Shown here one piece after another: positions 7,032 through 15,513 of a stretch of 24,396 nucleotides of DNA (positions within the stretch are counted from its first letter, which is position 1; each line of letters starts with the position of its first letter). Source of the DNA: an uncultured Clostridia bacterium (GTDB lineage Bacteria > Bacillota > Clostridia > Peptostreptococcales > Anaerovoracaceae); NCBI GenBank assembly GCA_937889655.1, contig CALBZG010000160.1:1-24396 (forward strand). The letters run 5' to 3'. Both the position numbers and the translations under genes were made by a program. The notes beneath the pieces were generated by a model, which ran no database searches, was not told the origin of the DNA, and saw only the letters and a list, made by a program, of their open reading frames with translations.

Positions 7032-8681
7032 CTATATTACCTCATTCTCTATCTTTTCTACAATAAATTTGATTTCTGTGAAGCCTCTGTAATCGGATAA
7101 TTCAGGATACCCAAAAACGGTAACAGGCATTGCTGATTCCAAAAGTGCGCTGTTTTCGGCTGCTTTATTGAATAAGACGGCTGCAAGGCTCGCACGGCTA
7201 TGATCGTGAATATAGAATCTGGCATGCTGTCGTTCATTACCCATATATGCCACCTTTGACAATGTCACATTTTTGATTGCCAACAATGGTTTGGGCCATC
7301 CGTTGCCAAAGGGGGCGAGTTTCTCCAGTTCGCCGCAAAATGGTTTAGTGATTTCTTTGATGTCAATGAACAAGTCCGGATTAAGCGTTGAATCAAAAAG
7401 ACCCTCATCCTGTTCAAGCATAATTTCAACATCCCTGTTCAAGCTCTCTTGCAGCTCGACATAACTTTCCTTTTTCATAGAAAAACCGCACGCCATGGAG
7501 TGACCACCGAATTTAATGAAATGGCTTTCTTTGCTTTTCAACAATTCGTACAGATTTATTTTTTCAACGCTTCTGGATGTCCCTTTGAGGTACTCCCCGG
7601 AAGGCGTCACAATGGCTACCGGGCGCCGATATTTTTCTTTCAATTTTCCTGCCACGATTCCTGCTATGCCTTCATGTGCATCCTCAGCATAAATCAAATA
7701 AAAATACTTTTCTTTGTAATCCCTTTCGATGACTTCGACTAATGAGAGGAAGGTCTGTTCCTGTAATCTGCGCCTTTCACGATTGCTTTCGACCAGTTTA
7801 CCGACCATATCGTCGATTCCTGTCGAGGTGTTTTTCAGCAGCAGTTCCAAGGCCAAATCAGCCTCCATGATCCTTCCTGCCGCATTGATATGAGGCACAA
7901 TGACATACGCCAGACTTTCCGACTTGATGTTTCCGGGTTTAAGGGATACGCCTTCGATCAATTTTACGAGTCCCGGTCTTTTAGTTGCGTTTATCTTTGA
8001 TATTCCGTATTTTGAAAAGGTTCTGTTTTCATCAATAAGAGGGACGATATCCCCAATTGTTCCAATCGCAAGAAGATCCAGGACGTCATTGAGGGATTTT
8101 TTTGAAATGCCGCTTCTTCTCTGAATACCCTGCGCTAATTTGTATGCAACGCCGCAACCGGCTAGTTCCTTAAACGGGTATTGGCAGTTTTCCTGTTTTG
8201 GATTAATAAGGATGCAGTCAGCCTTTTTCCCTTTAATGCTATGATGGTCTGTAACGACGATATCAAGTCCCAATCCTTTGGCGTATTCTACTTCTTCATG
8301 GGCTGAGCTGCCCAAATCCACGGTAATAACAAGGCTTGCTCCCCTATTTTTGATTGTATCTAGAGCTTCGCAATTCAGACCGTACCCTTCCTCGAATCTT
8401 GAGGGAATATAATATTCCAGATTGCTCGTCATATCGGACAAGACAGTATATAGTATTGCCGTTGCAGTTATCCCATCCGCATCATAATCGCCGTATATGC
8501 AGATTTTTTTTTGCTGCTTAATTGTGGACAATATTAAATCCACTCCCGCTTCCATATTTAGAAGCAAGAATGGATCATACGTTTTTTTCGGTTTTTCCGC
8601 TAATAATTCGAGATAGTCCTCTTCTTCAGTTATACCTCGGGATCTGATCAGCTCAATAATTTTGGGATTGATGTTTTCCAT
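7032..8681 (-). CDS. recJ: Single-stranded-DNA-specific exonuclease RecJ
   Basis: A 549-residue DHH-family 5'-3' exonuclease acting in recombination and mismatch or base-excision repair. Motifs in order are YGDYDADGITA (about 63-73), TVDLG (120-124, where most relatives have TVDCG), TDHH (144-147), the HINAAGR segment of the DHHA1 linker, the nucleic-acid-binding KFGGHSMACGF motif near 395, and a C-terminal OB-like domain. The length is near E. coli RecJ (577) and lacks the C-terminal extension of B. subtilis RecJ. It sits 12 bases after the M23 peptidase and touches the protease gene. AAGG about 10 bases upstream supports the ATG. Confidence 0.95.
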   Translation of the reverse strand: MENINPKIIELIRSRGITEEEDYLELLAEKPKKTYDPFLLLNMEAGVDLILSTIKQQKKICIYGDYDADGITATAILYTVLSDMTSNLEYYIPSRFEEGYGLNCEALDTIKNRGASLVITVDLGSSAHEEVEYAKGLGLDIVVTDHHSIKGKKADCILINPKQENCQYPFKELAGCGVAYKLAQGIQRRSGISKKSLNDVLDLLAIGTIGDIVPLIDENRTFSKYGISKINATKRPGLVKLIEGVSLKPGNIKSESLAYVIVPHINAAGRIMEADLALELLLKNTSTGIDDMVGKLVESNRERRRLQEQTFLSLVEVIERDYKEKYFYLIYAEDAHEGIAGIVAGKLKEKYRRPVAIVTPSGEYLKGTSRSVEKINLYELLKSKESHFIKFGGHSMACGFSMKKESYVELQESLNRDVEIMLEQDEGLFDSTLNPDLFIDIKEITKPFCGELEKLAPFGNGWPKPLLAIKNVTLSKVAYMGNERQHARFYIHDHSRASLAAVLFNKAAENSALLESAMPVTVFGYPELSDYRGFTEIKFIVEKIENEVI

Positions 8682-8693
8682 TGGCCGTGTGCC

Positions 8694-9812
8694 TTATATC
8701 CAGTTCCTTGGATTTTGATAATCGCCGTTCACACGTACCTCAAAGTGAAGATGCGGGCCGGTCGACATGCCTGTGGAACCGGATTTTGCGATAGCATCTC
8801 CTCTCTCGACATTTGAACCAGTGCTTACCAGCAATGAGCTGTTATGTGCATATAAGGTTACTATGCCGCCGCCATGGTCGATCATAACCATATATCCATA
8901 GCTGTTATTCCATCCCGATTTTATCACAGTTCCTGAGTTTGCCGCTACAACTGTCGTTCCGGAAGGACATCCGATATCGATACCCGTGTGGAGCTTGCTT
9001 ACCTTTAAAATCGGGTGGATCCTATAGCCAAACTCAGACGTGACCCGAGTCACTCCCGGTGTAGGCCATGCCATGATACCTCCCGTATAAGACCCTGAGC
9101 CTTGGAGCGCTCTGATTTCAGCAATGAGCCTGTTTGCTTCAGCATTCAAAGCATCGATCTGACGCTCAATTTCTTTGTTCTCCGCTGAAACCTCAGCCTT
9201 CTTCCCAGCCGCCGTCGCTTGATCTGAAGCCAGAGCCGCCTTTTTACTCATGACATCGGCTACATTCAACTCCAGTTGTTCCTGAAGATTCGACAGATAA
9301 AGCCGTTGGGATTCAACTACATCATGCTGGGCTTGCAGGTATATCATGATTTCCTTATCCGAGTTATAAACTCTCCGGATTCTGTCCATATTGGTCATAA
9401 GATTCGTAATGCTTGTTGAACCAAGCAATACATCGATGTAAGAAACCGATCCATTCTTATACATCGCTCTAAGCCTGGAATTCAGTGCTGAATTTTGTTG
9501 CGCCATCTCATTCTCGAGCTGCTCCAATTCCGCGTATGCGTTGGCGATTTTTGCTTCTGTAGCAGCTATGTTTCCGGATAATGCCTCAATTTCTCCCTGG
9601 GTCTTATTGATTTTGCTTTGCAATTCCTTGATTTGCTTGGAAAGGGAGCTTTCAACAGCCTTGCCTTCTTTGAGCTGGCTCTGGAGATCCTTGATGTCCT
9701 GATTTAATTCGTTGAGATCGGTCTGGGCACTTTTCCCGGCATAGCCGATACTCCATCCGAAAAGGCCCATAAAAAGAAGCAATATTAAAGTGAAGCAAAT
9801 TGATTTTTTCAT
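8694..9812 (-). CDS. Coiled-coil M23 peptidase, FtsEX partner (EnvC/PcsB-like)
   Basis: A 372-residue exported protein. Residues 1-26 are a signal peptide, about 30-115 and 155-237 are long coiled coils, and 250-372 is an M23 (LytM) domain. All metal and catalytic positions are present: His275 and Asp279 (HTGIDIG), His323 (YAH), and His354 and His356 (HLHFE), so unlike E. coli EnvC it looks catalytically active. In Firmicutes and Proteobacteria FtsEX binds such coiled-coil proteins outside the membrane and switches peptidoglycan hydrolysis on at the septum. The gene directly follows ftsX by 20 bases, with GAGG 6 bases from the ATG, strongly suggesting that role here. Confidence 0.93.
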   Translation of the reverse strand: MKKSICFTLILLLFMGLFGWSIGYAGKSAQTDLNELNQDIKDLQSQLKEGKAVESSLSKQIKELQSKINKTQGEIEALSGNIAATEAKIANAYAELEQLENEMAQQNSALNSRLRAMYKNGSVSYIDVLLGSTSITNLMTNMDRIRRVYNSDKEIMIYLQAQHDVVESQRLYLSNLQEQLELNVADVMSKKAALASDQATAAGKKAEVSAENKEIERQIDALNAEANRLIAEIRALQGSGSYTGGIMAWPTPGVTRVTSEFGYRIHPILKVSKLHTGIDIGCPSGTTVVAANSGTVIKSGWNNSYGYMVMIDHGGGIVTLYAHNSSLLVSTGSNVERGDAIAKSGSTGMSTGPHLHFEVRVNGDYQNPRNWI

Positions 9813-9832
9813 AAACTACCTCATGCAATATT

Positions 9833-10726
9833 TTATGTATCCAAATATCTCCTCATAGAGAATACGCTGCCAGCGGCTCCGATAGAAACGCCCAACGCAA
9901 TGAAAATGACAGCCAGGTTCTTAGTCAAAAACTCAAACGGCACCAAAGGAATGCCTATGATAAGCAATAAATCATCTCCGACTAGTTCAATAACCTTGCT
10001 GTAAATCAAAGCAACGATCCCGCATGAAATGGCTGAAGAAAACAATCCTATCAGTATCCCTTCCACCAGGAAAGGCCCCCGGATGAACCAATTTGTTGCA
10101 CCCACATATTTCATGATCTCTATTTCACGCCCTCTGGCCTGCACCGTCAGTTTGATAGTATTCGAAACCACTACTATAGAAACAATAACCAGGAAAATCA
10201 TCATGATCATCGTAGCAATTTTCACAGAATCTGTAATGCTGATCAGCTTTTCAACAGTTTCTTTGTAATAAAGAATGTCCTCAACGCCTTCAAATGTTTT
10301 GGCTTTGGCCACAACGGCGTTCGCGCCCACAAGATCATGAACATTAACAACGATAGCATTGGGAAGTGGATTTTCTGCCAGGGAATCCAGCAAATACCCG
10401 CTGTCTCCCCATTGAGACTTCCATTGTTCCAAAGCCTCTTCCTTAGGCAGATATATAGCCTCCTTGACTTCCGGCAAGGCATTCAAAGTATCCAGCATTT
10501 GGCGGGCTGAGGCCTCGTCCGTCTCATTAAGAAGATATATTTGGACTGTATCGTATTCCTGCTTGGCGCCCTCCATTGCGACATTTACATTGACGATGAA
10601 GGCGAAAAAAACACCCAGGATCAAAAGCATAGCTGTAATAGAGAAGATGGAAGCAAGGCTCATTCCTTTATTTCTTCCCACCTGCAGAAAGGCCTCTTTT
10701 ATGGCATAAAGGATGCTACTGACCAT
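9833..10726 (-). CDS. ftsX: Cell-division ABC transporter permease FtsX
   Basis: A 297-residue membrane protein with FtsX topology: a cytoplasmic start with R.K....AS, a first membrane helix (about 24-46), a large extracellular loop (about 50-165), then three more helices (about 168-190, 218-240, 268-288) with the conserved REIEIMKYVGAT segment between helices 2 and 3. FtsX does not transport. It passes ATP-driven movement of FtsE to the peptidoglycan hydrolase outside. The ATG overlaps the end of ftsE by 11 bases, and an AAGGAG lies 12 bases upstream. Confidence 0.95.
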   Translation of the reverse strand: MVSSILYAIKEAFLQVGRNKGMSLASIFSITAMLLILGVFFAFIVNVNVAMEGAKQEYDTVQIYLLNETDEASARQMLDTLNALPEVKEAIYLPKEEALEQWKSQWGDSGYLLDSLAENPLPNAIVVNVHDLVGANAVVAKAKTFEGVEDILYYKETVEKLISITDSVKIATMIMMIFLVIVSIVVVSNTIKLTVQARGREIEIMKYVGATNWFIRGPFLVEGILIGLFSSAISCGIVALIYSKVIELVGDDLLLIIGIPLVPFEFLTKNLAVIFIALGVSIGAAGSVFSMRRYLDT

Positions 10727-11444
10727 ATTTACCCAGCGCTCCTTCCCCGTCTATGCCCTTGCAGTCATTTTCATAGCCATAGGCACCGAATTCATCTCGG
10801 ACAATATGCCCATTTTCGATAGCTACTACACGTTTCGACATTTTGTCGACGATATCTTTCGCGTGGGTGACCATGACAATTGTGGTTCCCCGGCTATTAA
10901 TGTGTTCAAGAAGTCTCATGATGCCCCAAGCGGTATCCGGATCCAGATTTCCGGTGGGTTCATCTGCAATCAGCACGGTTGGATTATTTACGATGGCTCT
11001 GGCAATAGCCACTCTTTGCTGCTCTCCGGCTGACAGCTCATCCGGATATTTATCAGCTTTATTTTCAATGCCAACAAGAGCAAGGACTTGAGGGACCTGC
11101 CGTCTGATCGTCCGTTTTGTGCAGTGTACAATTTGCATCGCAAACGCTACATTTTCAAAAACAGTCTTTTTGGGAAGCAGCCTGAAATCCTGAAAAACTA
11201 TTCCTATGCCTCTTCGAAGCTTGGGAATATCTCTATTGGAAAGCTTTGTAATATCTTTATCTCCGAAAGTAATGCTGCCTGAATCGGCATCGATTTCTTT
11301 TAATATGAGTTTAATGAAAGTCGATTTTCCGGCGCCGCTGGGTCCGACCAGAAATAAAAAATCGCCTTTTTCTATTTTAACGCTTACGTTTTCGAGCCCG
11401 ATATTGGACTTGTAATATTTCGTAACGTCTTTAAATTCAATCAT
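10716..11444 (-). CDS. ftsE: Cell-division ATP-binding protein FtsE
   Basis: A 242-residue ABC ATPase with Walker A GPSGAGKST (34-42), Q-loop Gln85 (FQDFRLLP, the FtsE type), signature LSAGE (137-141), Walker B VLIADEP (157-163) and His194 of the H-loop. The C-terminal tail beyond about 222 is a little longer than in many FtsE proteins. With FtsX it powers septal peptidoglycan hydrolysis through the downstream M23 protein. GGAG lies 8 bases upstream of the ATG. A TATAAT at 11490-11495 may be its -10 box. Confidence 0.96.
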   Translation of the reverse strand: MIEFKDVTKYYKSNIGLENVSVKIEKGDFLFLVGPSGAGKSTFIKLILKEIDADSGSITFGDKDITKLSNRDIPKLRRGIGIVFQDFRLLPKKTVFENVAFAMQIVHCTKRTIRRQVPQVLALVGIENKADKYPDELSAGEQQRVAIARAIVNNPTVLIADEPTGNLDPDTAWGIMRLLEHINSRGTTIVMVTHAKDIVDKMSKRVVAIENGHIVRDEFGAYGYENDCKGIDGEGALGKYGQ

Positions 11445-11489
11445 TCATATATCTCCACAGTATATAGTCAAAAACAAAAATCTATAGTA

Positions 11490-11518
11490 ATTATACAGCA
11501 ATATATAGGTTGATGGAA
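11490..11518 (-). promoter_or_regulatory. Possible ftsE promoter
   Basis: A perfect TATAAT at 11490-11495 on the minus strand lies about 45 bases upstream of ftsE. The best -35 at 17-base spacing is TTCCAT (11513-11518), which is weak. No terminator is visible between the ParA-like gene and ftsE, so read-through from that gene is also possible. Confidence 0.35.
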
Positions 11519-11534
11519 GTAGTCATTTCCCTGC

Positions 11535-12353
11535 TTAAGTGAAGATTTCATGTTTTTTCGCCAGCTCCGCCAACGGCAGATTAAGCTCTTTCAAGTGATA
11601 AGGAAGTCGGCAATTATATTCGGATGTGTAAAATTTCTCCTGTTGGATAAGGGGAATTACTCCATAAGTTTTGATTCGCAAATACGCGAGACATTCTTTT
11701 TTGTTGATACCGTCATTGTATTTATTAATGATCCATATAATCTTTTTACCCTTTTCTTCCAGAGCTCTGGCTCGGCTGAACAAGCTATAGCCTGCCAACA
11801 ATCTGGAGGGCATAGGATCGATCACAAAGATAAGAACATCCATTTCATCCACCAGAGATTCCCATTGGTCAGCGACAGACGAATCAGACGTATTGCAATT
11901 GATGTCGCAGACCAGCATGTCACAGGAGGTATTATTGATCAAATGGATCTTTTCTTCCTTTGTTAGGTTAATAAATTTTTTCAAATCATTGTGCGTTATA
12001 AGAGCCCAGCTGATCCCTTCATCGATATTTGCCTTGCCGCGAATTGGCCGGCCTTCCGAAACAGCGGAGTAGAATTCGAAAAAATCACGGCCGGCAAATC
12101 TTTTATCCATACCCAAACTATCAAACAGCATTGGTTTATGTCTCCCGGGCTCAGCAATCTCAAGAAATTTAACTCTGCCTTTTATATTTTTTGACGCTAT
12201 CTTTGCCAATGTTGTTCCAATCACAGAGGCGCCAGCGCCCTGACACATGCCGGCTACTCCGACTTTAATTTTTTCTGCAACAAGAGGCGGATGCAATTCA
12301 TCTCTTTCTCTTAAAAATAATCTATTCATACGCTGATCGCTTTCTTTTTCCAT
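11535..12353 (-). CDS. ParA/MinD-like protein with a degenerate P-loop
   Basis: A 272-residue protein with a ParA/MinD-like (SIMIBI) fold. It has a P-loop-like GMCQGAGAS (35-43) after a beta strand, a Walker-B-like DMLVCDIN, a strand VLIFVIDP, and IIWIINKYND where these proteins bind the base. Aligned with the canonical KGGxGKT, both lysines are missing (Cys37 and Ala42), so ATP hydrolysis of the usual kind is doubtful. It may bind nucleotide passively or act as a scaffold. I cannot name the family. An in-frame stop lies just before the ATG at 12353. No good ribosome-binding site precedes it or the ATG at codon 9, so the start is uncertain. It lies between ilvE and ftsE with its own likely promoter. 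Confidence 0.7.
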   Translation of the reverse strand: MEKESDQRMNRLFLRERDELHPPLVAEKIKVGVAGMCQGAGASVIGTTLAKIASKNIKGRVKFLEIAEPGRHKPMLFDSLGMDKRFAGRDFFEFYSAVSEGRPIRGKANIDEGISWALITHNDLKKFINLTKEEKIHLINNTSCDMLVCDINCNTSDSSVADQWESLVDEMDVLIFVIDPMPSRLLAGYSLFSRARALEEKGKKIIWIINKYNDGINKKECLAYLRIKTYGVIPLIQQEKFYTSEYNCRLPYHLKELNLPLAELAKKHEIFT

Positions 12354-12397
12354 AGTTTACCATTTTTATGCTTGTTTTGCAACCCCTCTGACACGAT

Positions 12398-12426
12398 ATC
12401 ATAATAGGGTTAGCGAGATTTTACAA
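12398..12426 (-). promoter_or_regulatory. Likely promoter of the ParA-like gene
   Basis: TTGTAA (12421-12426) and TATGAT (12398-12403) are spaced by 17 bases on the minus strand, immediately after the ilvE terminator. The predicted leader is about 38 bases. Confidence 0.5.
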
Positions 12427-12430
12427 TCGC

Positions 12431-12463
12431 AAAACAAAAGAACAGGCCTTGGAAAGCCTGCTC
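12431..12463 (-). terminator. Intrinsic terminator after ilvE
   Basis: On the minus strand GAGCAGGC pairs with GCCTGTTC (one G-T pair) around an 8-base loop, followed by TTTTGTTTTG. It lies about 55 bases after the ilvE stop. Confidence 0.8.
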
Positions 12464-12467
12464 TTAT

Positions 12468-12503
12468 ATCTCGTTCTTTAGCTCGTTCTAAATCCGGTTC
12501 TTT
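12468..12503. repeat. Three imperfect 12-bp tandem repeats in the ilvE 3' untranslated region
   Basis: Units ATCTCGTTCTTT (12468-12479), AGCTCGTTCTAA (12480-12491) and ATCCGGTTCTTT (12492-12503) follow one another without gaps between the ilvE stop and its terminator. They share CGTTCT or GGTTCT at the same phase. No function is apparent. Confidence 0.6.
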
Positions 12504-12516
12504 TATGATTTTAATA

Positions 12517-13584
12517 TTAAACTTCTACGGTCCAGCCTCTCGTATCCTTGACGCTGCCGATTTGAAGACCATAAAGCTCATCGTAGAGTTTTTGTGATAC
12601 TTGACCGATTTCGTTATTGTTTATGACAATTTTGTTGTCTTTCCAATAAAGCTCTCCTACCGGCGAAATGACTGCGGCGGTTCCTGTAGCCCACATTTCT
12701 TTGAGCCTTCCGTTTTTACCGGCTTCAAAAACTTCATCGATGGTAAGGCGCCTTTCGGACACTTTCATCCCCCAGTTTTTCAAAAGTTCCAAAACAGAAT
12801 CTCGAGTTATGCCCGGCAGTATGGTGCCGCCTAGCGGAGCGGTGATAATTTCATCATCTATCATAAAGAAGGCATTTGATGTCCCAATCTCTTCTACGTA
12901 TTTTCTTTCTACTCCATCTAGCCAGAGAACCTGCTCATATCCCAATTCATGAGCTCTCTCCTGTGCTTTTAATCCAATCGCGTAATTAGCTCCAATTTTT
13001 GCGTAGCCTGTGCCTCCCGGAGTTGCCCGTACATATTCACTTTCAACAAATATTTTGGTAGGCTGAAGTCCATGTTCATAATACGGTCCTACAGGGCTCA
13101 GTATGATGATAAACAAATAATGCGACGCAGGACTTACGCCAAGAAAAGGATCATCAGCAATGATAAATGGTCTTATATATAGGGAAGTTCCTGGTTTTTC
13201 AGGGATCCAATCTTTATCAACATCTACGACAGCTTTTATGGCTTCAATCATCAATTTTTCATCGAGATGCGGGATGCATAAACGATCACATGTGCTGGTT
13301 GTACGCTTAGCGTTCATATCCGGCCTGAAAAGAAGGACTCTTCCATCCCGGCTTTTATATGCTTTCAATCCTTCAAACATTTCCTGAGCATAATGCAAAA
13401 CCGATGCTGCCGGATCCATTTGAATCGGCCCATAAGGTACGATCCTGCCATTGTGCCATTGATTCTCTTTGTCGTATTCCATGATGAACATGTGATCGGT
13501 AAAGGTTTTGCCAAATCTGAGTTTGTCCGGATCCGGTTTCGCTTTTGGGTTGGTGCTTCGTGTTACAGGAAAACTATATTTCAT
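12517..13584 (-). CDS. ilvE: Branched-chain amino acid aminotransferase
   Basis: A 355-residue class IV PLP enzyme that interconverts Leu, Ile and Val with their 2-oxo acids, using glutamate/2-oxoglutarate. Lys196 in GGTGYAKIGANYA is the PLP lysine. Other family segments are QEMFEGLKAY (67-76), SLYIRPF (134-140) and the late WATGTAA.ISPVG region. The length and layout match the longer BCAT subgroup of Firmicutes and eukaryotes rather than the roughly 300-residue E. coli type. AAAGGA lies 7 bases before the ATG. It has its own promoter and terminator, with a leader too short for a T-box. Glutamate made in transamination can be used by the nearby gdhA product. Confidence 0.96.
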   Translation of the reverse strand: MKYSFPVTRSTNPKAKPDPDKLRFGKTFTDHMFIMEYDKENQWHNGRIVPYGPIQMDPAASVLHYAQEMFEGLKAYKSRDGRVLLFRPDMNAKRTTSTCDRLCIPHLDEKLMIEAIKAVVDVDKDWIPEKPGTSLYIRPFIIADDPFLGVSPASHYLFIIILSPVGPYYEHGLQPTKIFVESEYVRATPGGTGYAKIGANYAIGLKAQERAHELGYEQVLWLDGVERKYVEEIGTSNAFFMIDDEIITAPLGGTILPGITRDSVLELLKNWGMKVSERRLTIDEVFEAGKNGRLKEMWATGTAAVISPVGELYWKDNKIVINNNEIGQVSQKLYDELYGLQIGSVKDTRGWTVEV

Positions 13585-13637
13585 CGCTATATCCTTTCTT
13601 TTATGTCAATCCGTTTATATTATTAACTTAAATCCGT

Positions 13638-13666
13638 ATTATACGCCCTTTACCGTGTCAAATCAA
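13638..13666 (-). promoter_or_regulatory. Sigma-A promoter of ilvE
   Basis: TTGATT (13661-13666) and a perfect TATAAT (13638-13643) are separated by 17 bases on the minus strand. The leader is about 47 bases, leaving no room for a T-box or leader-peptide attenuator. A TTGACA at 13656-13661 overlaps the -35 but its spacing of 12 is too short. Confidence 0.75.
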
Positions 13667-13684
13667 GACATCAACCCACGTCAT

Positions 13685-13726
13685 CTCAAAAAAAGAGCAG
13701 CTGGATACTGCTCAATATTTTTTGAG
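13685..13726 (-). terminator. Intrinsic terminator after the transketolase genes
   Basis: The core hairpin is GAGCAG/CTGCTC with a 7-base loop (13695-13713), followed on the minus strand by seven T residues. An outer stem of CTCAAAAAA with TTTTTTGAG extends it to the full span. It ends the long mgtE-to-transketolase run and lies just before the ilvE promoter. Confidence 0.85.
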
Positions 13727-13745
13727 TTTCGATTGCAACGTGATG

Positions 13746-14675
13746 CTATTTAAGCTTATTCACAGCATCCACAATATCTTTTGCAGTCATTTTATATTTT
13801 ATTTTCAGTTCATCCGGTTTGCCCGATTCACCATAGGTGTCATTTTGTCCGACAAAAGCCATCCTTACAGGATAGTTTTTGACAACTACCTCCGCTACTG
13901 CAGATCCAAGACCTCCTATGATGCTGTGCTCTTCTGCAGTCACAATGAAGCCGGTTTCCTTGGCGGCAGCAATTATAATATCTTCATCCAGTGGTTTGAT
14001 GGTGTGCATGTCGATAACTCTTACGTCGATACCCTGTCCGGCAAGCTCGGAAGCTGCCTCAAGAGCTTCATTAACCATAATGCCTGTAGCGATGATGGTG
14101 CCACGAGCGCCTTTCTTTAATAGATTCCCCTTGCCTAATTTAATTTCGTCTTTACCGCTGTAAACGGAAGGTACTGCCGCTCTGCCCAATCTTACATAGG
14201 CAGGTCCTTCAAATGCGCATACTTGCCTCATGAGTTCTTTGGTGGAAAAGTCGTCCGAAGGATTGATTACCGTCATGCCTGGTATCGTTCGCATTAGTGA
14301 TATATCTTCGAAGGTCTGATGAGACGCCCCATCTTCGCCGACAGTGATCCCTGCGTGAGTTGCGCAAACCTTCACATTTGCCTTTGTATATCCGATGGCG
14401 TTTCGGATAATTTCGAAAGCTCTTCCGGTGGCGAAAATCGCAAAAGTCGATGCACAAACGATTTTTCCCGAAAGGGCCATCCCTGCGGCTGCGCCATATA
14501 AATTCTGTTCTGCAATGCCCATATTAAAAAATCTTGCGGGATATGTCTTTCCAAAATCCGCCGTCATAGTAGATTTAGAAAGATCTGCATCCATCACCAC
14601 CAAATTTTGATAGGTTTCTCCGAGCTCTAAAAGAATCTGACCATAGGCTTGTCTTGTAGCTGTTTTATCTGCCAT
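13746..14675 (-). CDS. Transketolase, C-terminal subunit
   Basis: A 309-residue protein corresponding to the pyrimidine-binding and C-terminal domains of transketolase. Key segments are DADLSKST near the start, MGIAEQN (with the glutamate that activates TPP), the aromatic and glycine-rich ATHAGITVGEDGASHQ stretch, and the final domain with DMHTIKPLD and EEHSIIGGLGS. With the N-terminal subunit encoded just upstream it would form a full enzyme of the pentose phosphate pathway. The reading frame opens two codons earlier, but GGAGG is too close to that ATG and ideally placed (9 bases) for the ATG at 14675. The stop of the upstream gene and this start overlap as TAATG. Confidence 0.95.
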   Translation of the reverse strand: MADKTATRQAYGQILLELGETYQNLVVMDADLSKSTMTADFGKTYPARFFNMGIAEQNLYGAAAGMALSGKIVCASTFAIFATGRAFEIIRNAIGYTKANVKVCATHAGITVGEDGASHQTFEDISLMRTIPGMTVINPSDDFSTKELMRQVCAFEGPAYVRLGRAAVPSVYSGKDEIKLGKGNLLKKGARGTIIATGIMVNEALEAASELAGQGIDVRVIDMHTIKPLDEDIIIAAAKETGFIVTAEEHSIIGGLGSAVAEVVVKNYPVRMAFVGQNDTYGESGKPDELKIKYKMTAKDIVDAVNKLK

Positions 14676-15493
14676 TACCATTCACCTCCGATTTCTGCTA
14701 CTGCTTTAGCAGTTTGTTCCTGATCCGGTGCTTTTCCATGCCAGCCGGCTTCGTCCTCCATGAAGGAAACCCCCTTACCCTTGTGGGTTTTGGCGATGAT
14801 AGCGGTTGGTTTTCCTTTAATGCCTCGCGCCCGCGCCAAGGATTCAATTATCTCTTTATAATCATGGCCATCGATCTCTATCACATGCCATCCAAATGCT
14901 CTGAATTTATCTCCAACCGGTTCTACTGTCATAACGTCACTGTTTTTACCATCGATCTGCAAACCGTTCCAGTCTACGATAGCTACCAGGTTGTCCAAGC
15001 CATAATGACCAGCCGACATCGCGGCTTCCCAAACTAAACCTTCCTGAAGTTCTCCATCCCCCAAAAGCGCATAGACACGACCATCATTATTGTCCACTCT
15101 ACCGGCCAGTGCCATGCCGACTGCCATGGAAAATCCCTGACCCAGGGAACCCGTTGATGTTTCGACTCCCGGCAGCTTTTTTGAATCCGGATGGCCTTGA
15201 AATTTACTGTCGATTTTTCGCAGGGTCAGGATGTCTTCTTTCGGAAAGAATCCCTTTTTCGCCAAGGCCGCATAAAGGAGCGGTGCTGCATGTCCCTTAG
15301 ATAACACAAATTTATCCCGATTTTTCATTTTAGGATTTTTAGGGTCCACATTCATCTCATGGAAGTATAGAACAGTCACTATATCCGTTGCTGATAAAGA
15401 ACCCCCTGGATGGCCAGAGCCTGCTGCGCCGATAGCTTTTATGACACCGGTCCTTATGTCGGCTGCAATTTTTTCTAAATTCTTGATCTCCAT
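14675..15493 (-). CDS. Transketolase, N-terminal (TPP-binding) subunit
   Basis: A 272-residue protein equal to the TPP pyrophosphate-binding domain of transketolase. Visible are AAGSGHPGGSLS (23-34), the SKGHAAPLLYA segment, GSLGQG, and the Mg-TPP motif starting GDGELQEG and ending with DWN about 24 residues later. HGKAP near the end is typical of the family. Splitting the enzyme in two genes is common in Clostridia and archaea. The ATG has AAAGGAG 8 bases upstream, 20 bases after the TagA-type gene, so these metabolic genes appear to share a transcript with wall-polymer genes. Confidence 0.95.
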   Translation of the reverse strand: MEIKNLEKIAADIRTGVIKAIGAAGSGHPGGSLSATDIVTVLYFHEMNVDPKNPKMKNRDKFVLSKGHAAPLLYAALAKKGFFPKEDILTLRKIDSKFQGHPDSKKLPGVETSTGSLGQGFSMAVGMALAGRVDNNDGRVYALLGDGELQEGLVWEAAMSAGHYGLDNLVAIVDWNGLQIDGKNSDVMTVEPVGDKFRAFGWHVIEIDGHDYKEIIESLARARGIKGKPTAIIAKTHKGKGVSFMEDEAGWHGKAPDQEQTAKAVAEIGGEW

Positions 15494-15513
15494 TGATTGA
15501 TCTCCTTTAATAT

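Noticed and set aside
12312..12353. 13-codon frame overlapping the ParA-like start
   Set aside because: Very short, lacks a properly spaced ribosome-binding site, and is likely chance.
13585..13637. T-box or leader-peptide attenuator before ilvE
   Set aside because: The leader between the predicted start and the ATG is about 47 bases, too short, with no terminator hairpin.
13656..13661. TTGACA as the ilvE -35 box
   Set aside because: It is only 12 bases from TATAAT. The overlapping TTGATT has the correct 17-base spacing.
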